From Streptomyces graminofaciens (lineage in GTDB: Bacteria > Actinomycetota > Actinomycetes > Streptomycetales > Streptomycetaceae), in assembly GCF_030294945.1 (NCBI RefSeq), contig NZ_AP018448.1, forward strand, positions 5,796,001 through 5,860,000: a DNA stretch of 64,000 nt, given 5' to 3'. Numbering within the stretch: the first letter of the stretch is position 1; the number at the start of each line of letters is the position of its first letter. The position numbers and the translations under genes are program-made. Under the pieces are notes generated by a model, which saw only the letters and a list, made by a program, of their open reading frames with translations, made no database searches and was not told the origin of the DNA. Positions 44,075 through 53,450 of the stretch are shown in pieces.

Positions 44075-45559
44075 TCAGTCGATGACCGGCGGCACGGTAC
44101 GGCCGTTGCCCTGCCGCCAGGTCTTCTCGTCCTCGGCCGCACGGCTCGACCGCCTGTTCCTGTTGTCCGTGCTCGTTGACGAAGTTGGCTGAGATACCTG
44201 GGAAGTTCCTGCGCCTTTGGATTCCCCTGGGCGACCTGCACTGGAGGCGCCACCCAAGACGCCTCGCGCCGCGCCGCTGGGGTTCGTACCCGAGCTGCCA
44301 GAGCCGGGCGCCGCACGGCCCACCTGCTGCGGAGTACCTCCGATGACACCACCGTTCGGCAACGGGAGACGACGGCCAGGCGTCTGGCTCTGCTGACCGG
44401 CCGCCCGTCCGGCTGGGGTCGTCGTGCCAGTGATGGGACCGGCCGGAGCACGGCCGACTGTGCCCGGTGCCCCCACCACCGTCCCTCGATGAATCGCACC
44501 CGTCGGCCTGCCCACCGGCGAACTGACCGGACGACCGCCGACAATGCCAGTACCGCCCGCACGGCCAGCGTTCGGAGAATGCAACCCCTGGCCGGGCAAC
44601 TGAGGCATACGGCCGTTCACCGTTGGCCGCCCCTGTCCCGGGATTCCTCCAGAGGGCACACTCTCCCTGCCAGGCACCTGGGGAATCCATCCCGTGTGCG
44701 GAGTGGATCCGTCCGGCCGTCCGGCACCGGGCGGACTGCTCGGCGGACCCGTTGCCGTCTGCTTGTCCGGAAGCAGCGTTTCCACGGAGTCGATGCCCAT
44801 CCGGGTCGGGGGCTCGTTTTCCATTGGTTCTACACGCTCTGGAGAGCGGGTGCCCAGCGACCGCCTCGTGTCAGAAGTATCGGAAGTGACTTCCCGGCTC
44901 CGGCGCGAATACGGCGAAGCGACTTCGCCGGGTGAAGCAGTGCCCTGTGCGGAAGCCTGCGGACGTGCCAGGTCAGAATTCTGTCCGCCGAATGGGGTCG
45001 GCACAATCGCCTCCGGCGGTGGCGCGAACTTCGGCCTCTCCAACCCGTTCAGCTGCACAGCCGAGAACTCGTACGCCTGCCCCAGCTTCACCATCTCCGC
45101 GGCGGCCTCCTGCCGCACCTTCTCCTTGCTCGCCGCCAACGCCGCAAGCTCGGACCGTGACTTGGCGGAGACCGCGTCCGCGTCAGGGTCGTTGGGGGTG
45201 GACGCCGCCGCGTCCAGGTTGGCCTGGGCGCTCTCCGTCGTGCGCGGCATCGAGGCCTGGGCCCGTGCGATCGCGTCCGAAGCCTGGGCGAGCCATTTCG
45301 CCGAGCTCTCGCTGAAGTCGCCCAATCGCAAGGTGGAGTTGGCCAGGTCGGCGGTCCAGGCGCGGAAGGCGTCGGCGCCCTGGCCCTTCCATTCCACCCA
45401 CTGGGGGCGGACCTTGAGCTCTTCGGCGATCTTGTGGATCTCCTCGGCCGCGGATGCCAGGCGGTCGGCGGCCGACTGCACCGTGCCGCTGTTGGCCTGG
45501 TCGAGCCACTGGAGCATCTGCTCGTGGCTCATGTTGTCGAAGGGGGTGCCGCCGGCCAT
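44075..45559 (-). CDS. WXG-like/PPE-like protein with long Gly-Pro-Ser tail
   Basis: 494 aa. The first about 170 residues are a WXG-type helical hairpin (HEQMLQWLDQANSGTVQSAA, QWVEWKGQGADAFRAWTADL). The rest is low-complexity, rich in Gly, Pro, Ser, Thr and Arg, typical of exported T7SS substrates in actinomycetes. Its ATG overlaps the stop of the upstream gene (TGATG at 45557-45561). Confidence 0.75.
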   Translation of the reverse strand: MAGGTPFDNMSHEQMLQWLDQANSGTVQSAADRLASAAEEIHKIAEELKVRPQWVEWKGQGADAFRAWTADLANSTLRLGDFSESSAKWLAQASDAIARAQASMPRTTESAQANLDAAASTPNDPDADAVSAKSRSELAALAASKEKVRQEAAAEMVKLGQAYEFSAVQLNGLERPKFAPPPEAIVPTPFGGQNSDLARPQASAQGTASPGEVASPYSRRSREVTSDTSDTRRSLGTRSPERVEPMENEPPTRMGIDSVETLLPDKQTATGPPSSPPGAGRPDGSTPHTGWIPQVPGRESVPSGGIPGQGRPTVNGRMPQLPGQGLHSPNAGRAGGTGIVGGRPVSSPVGRPTGAIHRGTVVGAPGTVGRAPAGPITGTTTPAGRAAGQQSQTPGRRLPLPNGGVIGGTPQQVGRAAPGSGSSGTNPSGAARGVLGGASSAGRPGESKGAGTSQVSQPTSSTSTDNRNRRSSRAAEDEKTWRQGNGRTVPPVID

Positions 45560-46089
45560 CAGATCGTGCCTCCCGAGTCGCCGCCGTCCGACGGTGCCTG
45601 CTCCGGCCCGCCCGCGTCACCGCCGGTGCCGCCCTGCTTCGGCAGCCCCGGGTCGTACGCCCCGCCGTAGTGTTCCGTCGTCTCCGCGCTGATCGCCGCC
45701 ATGCGGTCGCGGATGTCGAGGTCGATGTTCTCGTAGCCCTTGTGCGAGGCCAGGACCGCGATGGCCATGCCCTCCATGGAGTCCGACAGGAGCTTCGAGA
45801 GGTTCTCCAGCTCGGTGACGACCGTCTCGTACGCGGTGTGGAGGCCGGCCGCCTCGGCCCATTCGCCGTTCCCACCGCCGAACTGGCCGCGTACGAGCTG
45901 CTCCTGGCTCACCTTGCCGGGGGCGGCGTCGGAGTCCTTGAGGTCGCGGATCAGCTGGTCGACGCGCTTCTGGAAGGCCGTGAAGGAGGAGAGCTCGGTG
46001 ACCAGGTCGCCGACGGCGTCCCGCGCGGTGTCGAACATGCCGGACGCCCACGACGATCCGCTCGATCCGCCTGAAGCGCCGCTCGACAT
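45559..46089 (-). CDS. ESX-associated helical protein
   Basis: 176 aa. GMFDTARDAVGDLVTELSSF, TAFQKRVDQLIRDLKDSDAA, then WAEAAGLHTAYETVVTELEN are amphipathic helices like WXG/LXG partner proteins, followed by a Gly-rich tail. The ATG at 46087-46089 has GGGGAGGG upstream. It heads the minus-strand run 45559-44075-42688. A chaperone or co-substrate role is inferred from the operon. Confidence 0.65.
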   Translation of the reverse strand: MSSGASGGSSGSSWASGMFDTARDAVGDLVTELSSFTAFQKRVDQLIRDLKDSDAAPGKVSQEQLVRGQFGGGNGEWAEAAGLHTAYETVVTELENLSKLLSDSMEGMAIAVLASHKGYENIDLDIRDRMAAISAETTEHYGGAYDPGLPKQGGTGGDAGGPEQAPSDGGDSGGTI

Positions 46090-46241
46090 CACTGCCCTCC
46101 CCGTAAAGACGACGACCACACAGGTAACTCTGGCTACCCATTGTGACAGTGTCGTGGGTGGGGCGAGCGGGCGCATGAGTGTTCGTACTCAGGCGTGGGG
46201 TTCAAGTGGCAGAAAAGGCTGACAGAAAAGCTGACAGAAAA

Positions 46242-46283
46242 GGCTGGTGCTTGACGAAGCGTCAGCTTCGTCAAGCACCAGCC
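46242..46283 (-). terminator. galK terminator hairpin with trailing T-rich repeats
   Basis: 19-bp perfect stem (46242-46260 with 46265-46283) and a 4-nt loop, 21 nt after galK on the minus strand. It is followed by tandem 12-mers that read TTTTCTGTCAGC on that strand (about 46210-46240). Confidence 0.85.
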
Positions 46284-46303
46284 ATGTCACGCGATCTCAC
46301 AGG

Positions 46304-47461
46304 TCACAAAACCCGCCGCGCCCCCGCCGAAGGCACCGCCGCGAACACCCGTGGAGCCGTGAAGCCGGCCGCGGCGAACGCCTCCTCCACGGCCTTCGTG
46401 ACCGTGTCCGCGTCCGCCTCCTCGACCAGGACGATGGCTGAGCCGCCGAAGCCGCCGCCCGTCATGCGGGCGCCCAGGGCTCCCGCCGTGAGGGCCGTGT
46501 CGACGACCAGGTCCAGCTCGGGGCAGGAGATGCGGAAGTCGTCGCGCAGGGAGACATGGCCCTCCACCAGCACCGGGCCGATGGCGCGCGGCTGCCCCGA
46601 TTCCAGCAGGGAGATGACCTTCTCCACCCTCTGGTCCTCCGTCACCACGTGGCGGACCAGGCGGCGGACCTCCTCCTCGTCGTCGAGGCGGGACAGGGCC
46701 GCGTCCAGCTCGTCGTACGCCACGTCGCGCAGGGCGTCGACGCCCAGCAGGGCCGCGCCCTTCTCGCAGCCCGCGCGGCGCTTGCCGTACTCGCCCTCGC
46801 TGTGGGAGTGCTTGACCTGGGTGTCCACCACCAGCAGGCGCATGCCCTCCGCCGCCAGGTCGAAGGGGATCTGCTTCTGCGAGAGGTCCCGGGTGTCGAG
46901 GAAGAGCGCGTGGCCGTGCTCGCAGCACGCCGAGGCCGTCTGGTCCATGATGCCCGTCGGGGCGCCCACGTAGACGTTCTCCGCGCGCTGGCACAGGCGG
47001 GCCAGCTGCCAGCCCTTCAGGCCCAGGTCGAACAGGTCGTTCAGGGCCAGGGCCACCACCACCTCCAGCGCCGCCGACGACGACAGGCCCGCGCCCGCCG
47101 GGACCGTCGAGGCCAGGTGGATGTCCGCGCCGGTGATCTCGGTGTGGCCCGCCTCGCGCAGGGCCCAGACGACGCCCGCCGCGTACGCCGTCCAGCCGCG
47201 GTCCGACTCGGGGGCCAGCGCGGACAGCTCCAGCTCAATGACTCCGCCCTCGACGTCCGACGAGTGCAGGCGCAGGACGCCGTCCTCGCGGCGCGAGACC
47301 GCCGCGATCGTCGTGTGCGGGAGCGCGAAGGGCATGACGAAGCCGTCGTTGTAGTCGGTGTGTTCGCCGATCAGGTTCACCCGGCCCGGCGCCGCCCACA
47401 CCCCCTCCGGCTCAACCCCGTACAGCTCCTTGAACTGCTCGGCGACGACAGCCTCGCTCAT
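46304..47461 (-). CDS. galK: Galactokinase
   Basis: 385-aa GHMP kinase phosphorylating galactose at C1. It has the galactokinase signature GRVNLIGEHTDYNDG (26-40), the ATP-loop PAGAGLSSSAA (121-131) and a C-terminal GARMTGGGFGGSAI. Last gene of the galTEK operon, 73 bp after galE, followed by a strong terminator. Confidence 0.95.
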   Translation of the reverse strand: MSEAVVAEQFKELYGVEPEGVWAAPGRVNLIGEHTDYNDGFVMPFALPHTTIAAVSRREDGVLRLHSSDVEGGVIELELSALAPESDRGWTAYAAGVVWALREAGHTEITGADIHLASTVPAGAGLSSSAALEVVVALALNDLFDLGLKGWQLARLCQRAENVYVGAPTGIMDQTASACCEHGHALFLDTRDLSQKQIPFDLAAEGMRLLVVDTQVKHSHSEGEYGKRRAGCEKGAALLGVDALRDVAYDELDAALSRLDDEEEVRRLVRHVVTEDQRVEKVISLLESGQPRAIGPVLVEGHVSLRDDFRISCPELDLVVDTALTAGALGARMTGGGFGGSAIVLVEEADADTVTKAVEEAFAAAGFTAPRVFAAVPSAGARRVL

Positions 47462-47534
47462 CAGCTGACCCTGACCTTTCCGTACTTACCTGCCGAACCG
47501 GCTGCTTACCTGCCGAACTGGCTGCGCCAGCACA

Positions 47535-48497
47535 CTACTTGTCGCGTCGCTGCGCGAATTCCCACGCGTCCGCGACGATTCCCGCGAGGTCCGCGCGGGA
47601 CGGGTTCCAGCCCAGTCGCTCGCGGGCCGTGGCGGCCGAGGCGACCAGGATCGCCGGGTCGCCGCCTCGGCGGGGGGCGACCACCTCGGGGATCGGGTGG
47701 CCCGTCACCCGGCGGACCGTCTCGATGACCTCGCGGACCGAGAAGCCGTTGCCGTTGCCGAGGTTGCAGATGAGGTGTTCGCCGGGCACGGCTGCCTCGA
47801 CCGCCAGCAGGTGCGCCTCCGCGAGGTCGGCCACGTGGATGTAGTCGCGGATGCACGTGCCGTCGGGGGTCGGGTAGTCGTCGCCGAAGACCGAGATGGC
47901 GTCCCGCCTGCCCTGCGCGACCTGGAGGACCAGGGGGATCAGGTGCGACTCGGGGTCGTGGCGCTCGCCCTGCGCGCCGTACGCGCCCGCCACGTTGAAG
48001 TAGCGCAGCGACACCGCGCCCAGGCCGTGGGCCGCCGCCTCGCCGGTGATCATGTGGTCGACGGCGAGCTTGGAGGCGCCGTAGGGGTTGGTCGGCTTCG
48101 TCGGCGCGGACTCGACGATCGGGGTCGTCTCCGGCTCGCCGTACGTGGCGGCCGTGGAGGAGAAGACCAGCTTGCGGACGTCCGCCTCGCGCATCGCGCC
48201 GAGCAGCGCCATCGTGCCGCCGACGTTGTTGTCCCAGTACTTCTCGGGCTTCACGACCGATTCGCCGACCTGCGAGAACGCGGCGAAGTGGAGGACGGCG
48301 TCGAAGGAGGAATCCAGCCATTTGGCGGAGTCCTTGATGTCACCCTCCACGAACGACGCGCCCGCCGGGACACCCTCGCGCACACCCGTCGAGAGGTTGT
48401 CGAGCACGACGACCTCGTGGCCCGCCTCCAGCAGATGCTGGGCGACCACGCCGCCGACATAGCCCGCGCCCCCGGTGACCAGGTACTTCCCGCTCAT
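47535..48497 (-). CDS. galE: UDP-glucose 4-epimerase
   Basis: 320-aa short-chain dehydrogenase-type epimerase. The NAD-binding Rossmann motif is GGAGYVG (9-15) and the catalytic Tyr-x3-Lys is YGASK (139-143) with FSSTAATYG before it. It interconverts UDP-galactose and UDP-glucose. Its ATG overlaps the galT stop (48494-48497). Confidence 0.95.
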   Translation of the reverse strand: MSGKYLVTGGAGYVGGVVAQHLLEAGHEVVVLDNLSTGVREGVPAGASFVEGDIKDSAKWLDSSFDAVLHFAAFSQVGESVVKPEKYWDNNVGGTMALLGAMREADVRKLVFSSTAATYGEPETTPIVESAPTKPTNPYGASKLAVDHMITGEAAAHGLGAVSLRYFNVAGAYGAQGERHDPESHLIPLVLQVAQGRRDAISVFGDDYPTPDGTCIRDYIHVADLAEAHLLAVEAAVPGEHLICNLGNGNGFSVREVIETVRRVTGHPIPEVVAPRRGGDPAILVASAATARERLGWNPSRADLAGIVADAWEFAQRRDK

Positions 48498-49555
48498 GAA
48501 CTCGCTACCTCTCGCAGTCGCTCGGCCGCGTGCTCCGGCGGCACGTCGTTGATGAACACGTTCATGCCGGACTCGGAACCCGCGAGGAACTTCAGCTTGC
48601 CGGAAGTGCGGCGGATGGTGAAAAGCTCGAGGTGGAGCGCGAAGTCGTCACGGTTGACGCCCTCGAACTCCTCCAGCGCGCCGAACGGGGCCTGGTGCCA
48701 GGCCGCGATGTACGGCGTCGGCGGCTCACCCTCGCCGAAGATCCGGTCGAAGCGCCTCAAGAGTTCCAGATAGACCTTGGGGAACTCTGTGCGCGCGTCC
48801 TCGTCGAGGGCGAGCAGGTCGGGCACGCGGTTCTTCGGGTACAGGTGGATCTCGTACGGCCAGTGCGCCGCGTACGGCACGAAGGCGACCCAGTGCTCGG
48901 TCTGAAGCACGACACGCTCGTCGGCGAGCTCCCGCTCCAGGACGGCGTCGAAGAGGTTCTCCCCGCCGGTCGCGTCCTTGTGGGCGGCCAGTGAGCGCAG
49001 CATCAGGGCGGTGCGGGGGGTGGTGAAGGGGTAGGCGTAGATCTGGCCGTGGGGGTGGCCGAGTGTCACGCCGATCTCGGCGCCCCGGTTCTCGAAACAG
49101 AAGACCTGTTCGACGGAGGGGAGGTGGGACAGCTCGGCGGTGCGGTCGGTCCAGGCCTCCAGGACCAGGCGGGCCTGCTCCTCGCTCAGGTCGGCGAAGG
49201 CGGCGTTGTGGTCGGAGGTGAAGCAGACGACCTCGCAGCGGCCGGAGTCGCCGGCGAGCGAGGGGAAGCGGTTCTCGAACACGACCACGTCGTACGAGGA
49301 GTCGGGTATCTCGCTGAGCCGACCGTCCTCGGAGGGGCAGAGCGGGCACTCGTTCGCCGGGGGGTGGTAGGTGCGGCCCTGGCGGTGCGAGGCGATCGCC
49401 ACGGAGTCGCCGAGGAGCGGGTCTCGCCGCACCTCGGACGTGGTGACGGTGCGCTCCAGGGGCCGCTTGTCCACCGCGTCGCGCACACGGTCGTCGCGCA
49501 GGTCGTAGTAGATCAGCTCACGACCGTCGGCCAGCCGGGTCGAGGTCTTCTTCAC
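48494..49555 (-). CDS. galT: Galactose-1-phosphate uridylyltransferase
   Basis: 353 aa. Zn ligands are in CPLC (70-73) and the active-site HPHGQ is at 167-171 (nucleotidylated His169). It exchanges UDP between glucose 1-phosphate and galactose 1-phosphate. GTG 49553-49555 with GGGGAG upstream; first gene of galTEK. The operon order matches that known in S. lividans and S. coelicolor. Confidence 0.95.
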   Translation of the reverse strand: MKKTSTRLADGRELIYYDLRDDRVRDAVDKRPLERTVTTSEVRRDPLLGDSVAIASHRQGRTYHPPANECPLCPSEDGRLSEIPDSSYDVVVFENRFPSLAGDSGRCEVVCFTSDHNAAFADLSEEQARLVLEAWTDRTAELSHLPSVEQVFCFENRGAEIGVTLGHPHGQIYAYPFTTPRTALMLRSLAAHKDATGGENLFDAVLERELADERVVLQTEHWVAFVPYAAHWPYEIHLYPKNRVPDLLALDEDARTEFPKVYLELLRRFDRIFGEGEPPTPYIAAWHQAPFGALEEFEGVNRDDFALHLELFTIRRTSGKLKFLAGSESGMNVFINDVPPEHAAERLREVASS

Positions 49556-49690
49556 GCTGGTCTCCCCATCCGTACCGCAGCAATGCGATCAAGCCGTCAA
49601 GGCTTTAGCTCACCAAACAGAACCGAACACATCAAAGCACAAACTCCCACGCTCGTCACCATCACAACCAAACAAAGTGCACCAACTTCA
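49556..49690 (-). promoter_or_regulatory. galTEK promoter region with repeated TTTG motifs
   Basis: The 135 bp before galT are unusually A+C-rich on the plus strand. On the minus strand TTTG occurs about six times (CTTTGTTTGG, GTTTGTGCTTTGATG, CTGTTTGG), many at 8-12 bp spacing. A TTGACGGCTTGATC segment lies nearer the start. Direct hexamer-type repeats are known to control galP1 in Streptomyces; the match here is by position and style only. Confidence 0.5.
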
Positions 49691-49721
49691 AACGAAGGGG
49701 TACGTCGACCGTTCTCACACG

Positions 49722-49760
49722 TACGGGGCCGGGGGTCACTGGGTGATCCCCGGCCCCGTA
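49722..49760 (-). terminator. Hairpin downstream of the PD-(D/E)XK-like gene
   Basis: 13-bp perfect stem (TACGGGGCCGGGG with its complement) extending to 17 bp with a G-T pair. It lies downstream of the 49915 gene on the minus strand and upstream of the gal promoter. Confidence 0.7.
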
Positions 49761-49914
49761 GGGGTGCTCGGGCTGTGCGGGTGGTGGGCTACTCAGCGGC
49801 GAAAACCTCGGCGGCCGTACTCGCCTCGAACGCTCGGGTCAGCCAGGTGAAGAGCAGTTCCTCCGAACGGGCACTTTGTGCAGGGCCGAGTCGATTTCGG
49901 CAACTCCGTCGGCC
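49761..49914 (-). other. Possible gene-end remnant between terminator and PD-(D/E)XK-like gene
   Basis: On the minus strand a short frame ends EELLFTWLTRAFEASTAAEV-FAAE and a stop near 49794. It looks protein-like but has no start. Possibly the 3' end of a decayed gene. No other feature seen. Confidence 0.25.
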
Positions 49915-50817
49915 TCAGGTCCCGGCGGCACGGAACAGACCCTCGGCGTCGGTCACGTGGCTCGCCCGTTCCGCCCAGACCGTGAGCTGGGCCCGGTCCG
50001 CGCAGGCGGTGACGCGCTCACGGACCTGAGCCGGTACCGGGATGCCCCGCAACTCGAGAATCTCGAGGATCATCTCGGCGCGGCCCTCCATCCGACCCTG
50101 CTCCCGGCCCTCCTCACGACCCTCCTCCCGCGTCTGCTCGGCGAGCGGGTGTCGCCAGAAGTACTGCGTATCCGTCATCAGGTCCCTCCAGATCTTCCGT
50201 GCCTCGGGGTCTGTCAGGCACGAGTCGACGAACTGCACGAAGACCGCGGCGCTCTCCGCGTCCGTGTTCCGCAGGGCGGCTACCAGGGCTTCCAGTATGG
50301 CGGCGGCCCCGCGCCCCTTGCCATGAGTCATCGCCGAGAGCACCGCCAGGGGCACGTCCCGTTCGGCCGTTCGCTCGTCCGCGATCACCGGTACGTTGTC
50401 CGGGCCCAGCACGAGTGGTCGTACCGTCAACGAGGGGCGGCCGACCACCCCGAGATGAATGGGCTCCGCCGCCCAGCGGGCCGTGGCCTTGCTCTGGGTG
50501 ATCACGATGAGCACCGGGTCGCAGTGGTACTTCGCGTACAGGTAGCTGAGGTAGTACGGCCAACTACGGCGCTTGCCCTCGTCCTTCTTCCCCTGCGACT
50601 CGACGACCAGGAGATACGTCCCCTCGTCGGTCTCCGCCCGCAGCAGCGTGTCCACGCGCCGCTCGACCGGTTCGATCTCCGTGAGGTCGACGTTCATGGC
50701 GGCGAACTCGTACGGCTCGGGGAAAGGCACGTGTAATACGCGCTGCAGGGTGCGGGTGAGCAGCGCGGGATCCTTCTGGAAGATTCGGTGCAGCGCCTCG
50801 TGCGGCGAGCTGACCAT
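49915..50817 (-). CDS. PD-(D/E)XK nuclease-like protein (Rpn/YhgA-related)
   Basis: 300 aa. MNVDLTEIEPVERRVDTLLR followed by YLLVVESQGKKDEGKRRSWP gives the D-x(n)-E-x-Q/K nuclease core in the Rpn/transposase-associated style. A charged repeat TREEGREEGREQGRMEGRAE precedes a C-terminal helical domain. Such proteins are abundant in streptomycetes and generally called hypothetical. Nuclease activity is inferred from the E-S-Q-G-K motif. Preceded by a long gap to the next minus-strand gene and followed by a hairpin. Confidence 0.65.
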   Translation of the reverse strand: MVSSPHEALHRIFQKDPALLTRTLQRVLHVPFPEPYEFAAMNVDLTEIEPVERRVDTLLRAETDEGTYLLVVESQGKKDEGKRRSWPYYLSYLYAKYHCDPVLIVITQSKATARWAAEPIHLGVVGRPSLTVRPLVLGPDNVPVIADERTAERDVPLAVLSAMTHGKGRGAAAILEALVAALRNTDAESAAVFVQFVDSCLTDPEARKIWRDLMTDTQYFWRHPLAEQTREEGREEGREQGRMEGRAEMILEILELRGIPVPAQVRERVTACADRAQLTVWAERASHVTDAEGLFRAAGT

Positions 50818-50853
50818 CGGCTCTTCCTCCTTTCTTTCGGGGTGATCAACGAG

Positions 50854-51279
50854 TCAGGCCGCGACCAGGTCACACAGCAGTTCGCACCACACGTATTTGC
50901 CCCGGTGCCCGAACCGGGACGACGGCTGCCAGCCCCACGCCTCGGTGCAGGCCCGCACGAGGGCGAGGCCGCGGCCGTTCTCCGACTCGGTCGGCTCCGT
51001 CGGCCGCCCCGGGGGTTCCGGTGGTTCGGGGTCGGCGTCCCACGCGCCGATCCACAGCGCGCCGGCCGTCCAGCGCAGACGCAGGGCCGCGGGGCCCTTG
51101 GTGTGGAGTACGGCGTTGGTCATCAGCTCCGTCGCCAGCAGTTCGGCGGTGTCCACGAGGGCGGCCAGGCCGTGCGTCGTCAGGATCAAGCGGAGGGTGT
51201 GGCGGGAGACGGTGACGGCTCGGGGGTCGTGGGGGATGAGGAGGACGTACTCCCAGGGTTCGGGTGCCGTTTCGGGCAT
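50854..51279 (-). CDS. ATP-binding protein, anti-sigma-factor-type HATPase
   Basis: 141 aa. LLIPHDPRAVTVSRHTLRLI opens a GHKL ATPase of the RsbW/SpoIIAB-like type, with the N-box LATELMTNAVLHTKGPAALR and G-box GRGLALVRACTEAWGW. In streptomycetes these small ATPases are commonly encoded next to XRE-DUF5753/DUF397 pairs, as here (divergent, 222 bp). Partner binding rather than kinase activity is a possibility. ATG 51277-51279 with CGGAG upstream. Confidence 0.82.
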   Translation of the reverse strand: MPETAPEPWEYVLLIPHDPRAVTVSRHTLRLILTTHGLAALVDTAELLATELMTNAVLHTKGPAALRLRWTAGALWIGAWDADPEPPEPPGRPTEPTESENGRGLALVRACTEAWGWQPSSRFGHRGKYVWCELLCDLVAA

Positions 51280-51501
51280 GGGTGAACTCCGTTCGGGGGT
51301 GGGGGGTTGGGGTGCGCGCGGTGGCATTGCCTCAGCCGTCGTGGCGTGACGGAGTGGTGCGCTTCCGGGGTCCCGGGGTTCCGCAGCGTGTGCGGCGCGT
51401 GACTGACGGTATTTCCTAACTTTAGGAAGTCGCAAGCCGCTGCCGTATTCTGACCCCCGAACGAGGGACGCCCACAGGGCAGTTGGGACGAGGAGGCTCC
51501 G

Positions 51502-52353
51502 GTGCCGCCTAAGAGGCATCTCACGGCCCGCAGAGTGCGGCTGGGCTCCGAGCTGCGCAAACTGCGTGAGGCGACGGGCATGAAGGCGCGGGAGGCCGCG
51601 GTGCTCCTGGGAGCCGACTCGGTCCAGATGAGCCAGATCGAGTCCGGGGTCGCGGGCGTGAGCGCCGCTCGGGTACGGCGCCTCGCCGCTCACTACGCCT
51701 GTACGGACGAGGGGTTGATCGAGGCTCTGGCGGCGATGGCGACCGACCGCACGCGGGGCTGGTGGGAGGAGTACCGGGGAGTACTGCCCCCGGTGAACCT
51801 GGACCTGGCCGAGGCGGAGCACCATGCGGCGTTCCTGCGCGAGGTCGTCATCACTTACGTTCCCGGACTGCTCCAGACCCCGGACTACGCCCGAGCGGTC
51901 TTCGGGTACATGCGCCCGGAGCTTCCCGACAGCGAGCTGACACCCCGGGTGGAACACCGCATGCGGCGGCGCACTGTCATCGAGGGTGACGCCCCCACCT
52001 CGTACGAGGCGATCGTCCACGAATTCGCCCTGCGCATCCGCGTGGCCGACCGGCACGTCTCCCGTGCCCAACTCCGGCAGATCCTGGATCAGACCGACCA
52101 GGAGCACGTGACCGTACGCGTCATCCCGGTCGACCAGGACGGCTTCGGCGGTGCCGGAGCCTCGATGATGTACATGGGAGGCCCCGTCCCCCAACTCGAC
52201 ACCGGGCTACGGGAAGCCGCCACGGGCACCGCGTTCATCGATGCGGAATCTCAACTGAGCACGCTTCGAACGCTTTTTCGTAAGGTGGAGGAGGCGACGC
52301 TGGCCCCCACCACGTCCCGGGACTTCATCCACCGCTTGTCGAAGGAACTGTGA
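51502..52353 (+). CDS. XRE-family regulator with DUF5753 domain
   Basis: 283 aa. N-terminal HTH (LRKLREATGMKAREAAVLLG, VQMSQIESGVAGVSAARVRR) and C-terminal DUF5753 (VITYVPGLLQTPDYARAVFG, VRVIPVDQDGFGGAGASMMY). This is the intact counterpart of the broken gene at 37886. The GTG at 51502 has GGAGG upstream. Its stop overlaps the DUF397 start. Divergent from the ATPase gene. Confidence 0.9.
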   Translation: MPPKRHLTARRVRLGSELRKLREATGMKAREAAVLLGADSVQMSQIESGVAGVSAARVRRLAAHYACTDEGLIEALAAMATDRTRGWWEEYRGVLPPVNLDLAEAEHHAAFLREVVITYVPGLLQTPDYARAVFGYMRPELPDSELTPRVEHRMRRRTVIEGDAPTSYEAIVHEFALRIRVADRHVSRAQLRQILDQTDQEHVTVRVIPVDQDGFGGAGASMMYMGGPVPQLDTGLREAATGTAFIDAESQLSTLRTLFRKVEEATLAPTTSRDFIHRLSKEL

Positions 52354-52565
52354 GGCGCCTCGTGGCTCAAGCCTTGATCTGGCAGAAGTCCACCTTCTCC
52401 GGTGGCGCCGAAGGCAACGCCTGCGTCGAACTCGCCGCAGCACCCCCCACCCTCCACCTCCGCGAATCCGACACCCCAGCCACCGTCCTCACCACCACCC
52501 CGGCCCCCGTCGCCCACCTCCTCCGCGTCATAGCCTCCGGCAGGTTCCGTCCACGTCGAGGGTGA
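52350..52565 (+). CDS. DUF397-domain protein
   Basis: 71 aa. LIWQKSTFSGGAEGNACVEL, then LHLRESDTPATVLTTTPAPV and HLLRVIASGRF are DUF397. The GTG start overlaps the XRE stop (GTGA), so XRE and DUF397 are made together. With the ATPase it forms the common XRE/DUF397/HATPase trio. Confidence 0.88.
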   Translation: MRRLVAQALIWQKSTFSGGAEGNACVELAAAPPTLHLRESDTPATVLTTTPAPVAHLLRVIASGRFRPRRG

Positions 52566-53237
52566 TCAGCGCGGTGGGCCCGCCCGGTCCAGCAAGCCCG
52601 TGCGGGCCGCCAGCGCCGCTGCCTCCAGGCGGGAGCCGACGCCCAGCTTCATCAGGACCCGTTGGACGTGGGTGCGGGCCGTCGAGGGGGCGATGCCCAT
52701 GCCCGCCGCGATCAGTCTCGTGTCCTCGCCGTCCGCGACGCGGACCAGGACCTCGACCTCGCGAGGGGTCAGCATCTGGAGCAGCCGCTGGCCCTCGTCG
52801 TCCGGCTGGGCCGCCGGGTTCAGCAGTTCGCTGAACGCGCTCTGGAGCAGCTGCGGCGCCACCGCGGCCTCTCCGGCGCGGGCCTTCATGATGGCCCGCT
52901 CCACACCCTCGATGCGCTCGTCCTGCCGTACATAACCCGACGCGCCCGCGGCGAACGCGGCCGCGATGCCGCGCGGGTTGGGCACCGGTCCGAGGACCAG
53001 CACCGCCACCTGTGGCCGCTCCCGCTTGATCCTGACCACCGGGTCGAAGATTCCCGGCTCGGCGGGTGTCGCCGTGCCGAGCAGGCACACCTCGGGTGCC
53101 CTTGTGATCACCAGCTCCGCCGCGCCCGCGGCGGGCGCCGCCGCGGCGAGCACGCGGTGCCCACGCAGCTTCAACGCCGAGGCCAGCGCCTCGGCCAGCA
53201 ATCGGTGGTCGTCGACCACCATGAGCCGCACTCCCAT
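52566..53237 (-). CDS. LuxR-type regulator with a degenerate receiver domain
   Basis: 223 aa. The receiver begins RLMVVDDHRLLAEAL, but where the phosphoacceptor Asp should be it reads VCLLGTATPAEPG, and the conserved Lys is Gln in GYVRQDE. The C-terminal HTH is intact (LTPREVEVLVRVADGEDTRL, STARTHVQRVLMKLGVGSRL). It is therefore probably phosphorylation-independent. ATG 53235-53237; GTG 53249 is an alternative. Its stop abuts that of the convergent DUF397 gene. Confidence 0.85.
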   Translation of the reverse strand: MGVRLMVVDDHRLLAEALASALKLRGHRVLAAAAPAAGAAELVITRAPEVCLLGTATPAEPGIFDPVVRIKRERPQVAVLVLGPVPNPRGIAAAFAAGASGYVRQDERIEGVERAIMKARAGEAAVAPQLLQSAFSELLNPAAQPDDEGQRLLQMLTPREVEVLVRVADGEDTRLIAAGMGIAPSTARTHVQRVLMKLGVGSRLEAAALAARTGLLDRAGPPR

Positions 53238-53450
53238 CGAGCCAGCCACCCCCCAGTCCCCCCAATGGTTGCCAACTATGGCTGCCCACTGGTCCTCACG
53301 GACAGAAGCCCCCCGACTTCCCCGTCTGATCCCCCGCTGTCATGCCCCCGGAAGCTACACGCTTGTTCGACGTTGCGCTCCCCCTATCGGTGAGAAGTGC
53401 CCCGGATTACCGAAATTCCCGCCGATTCGAGAGTGATGCGGGATACGTGC

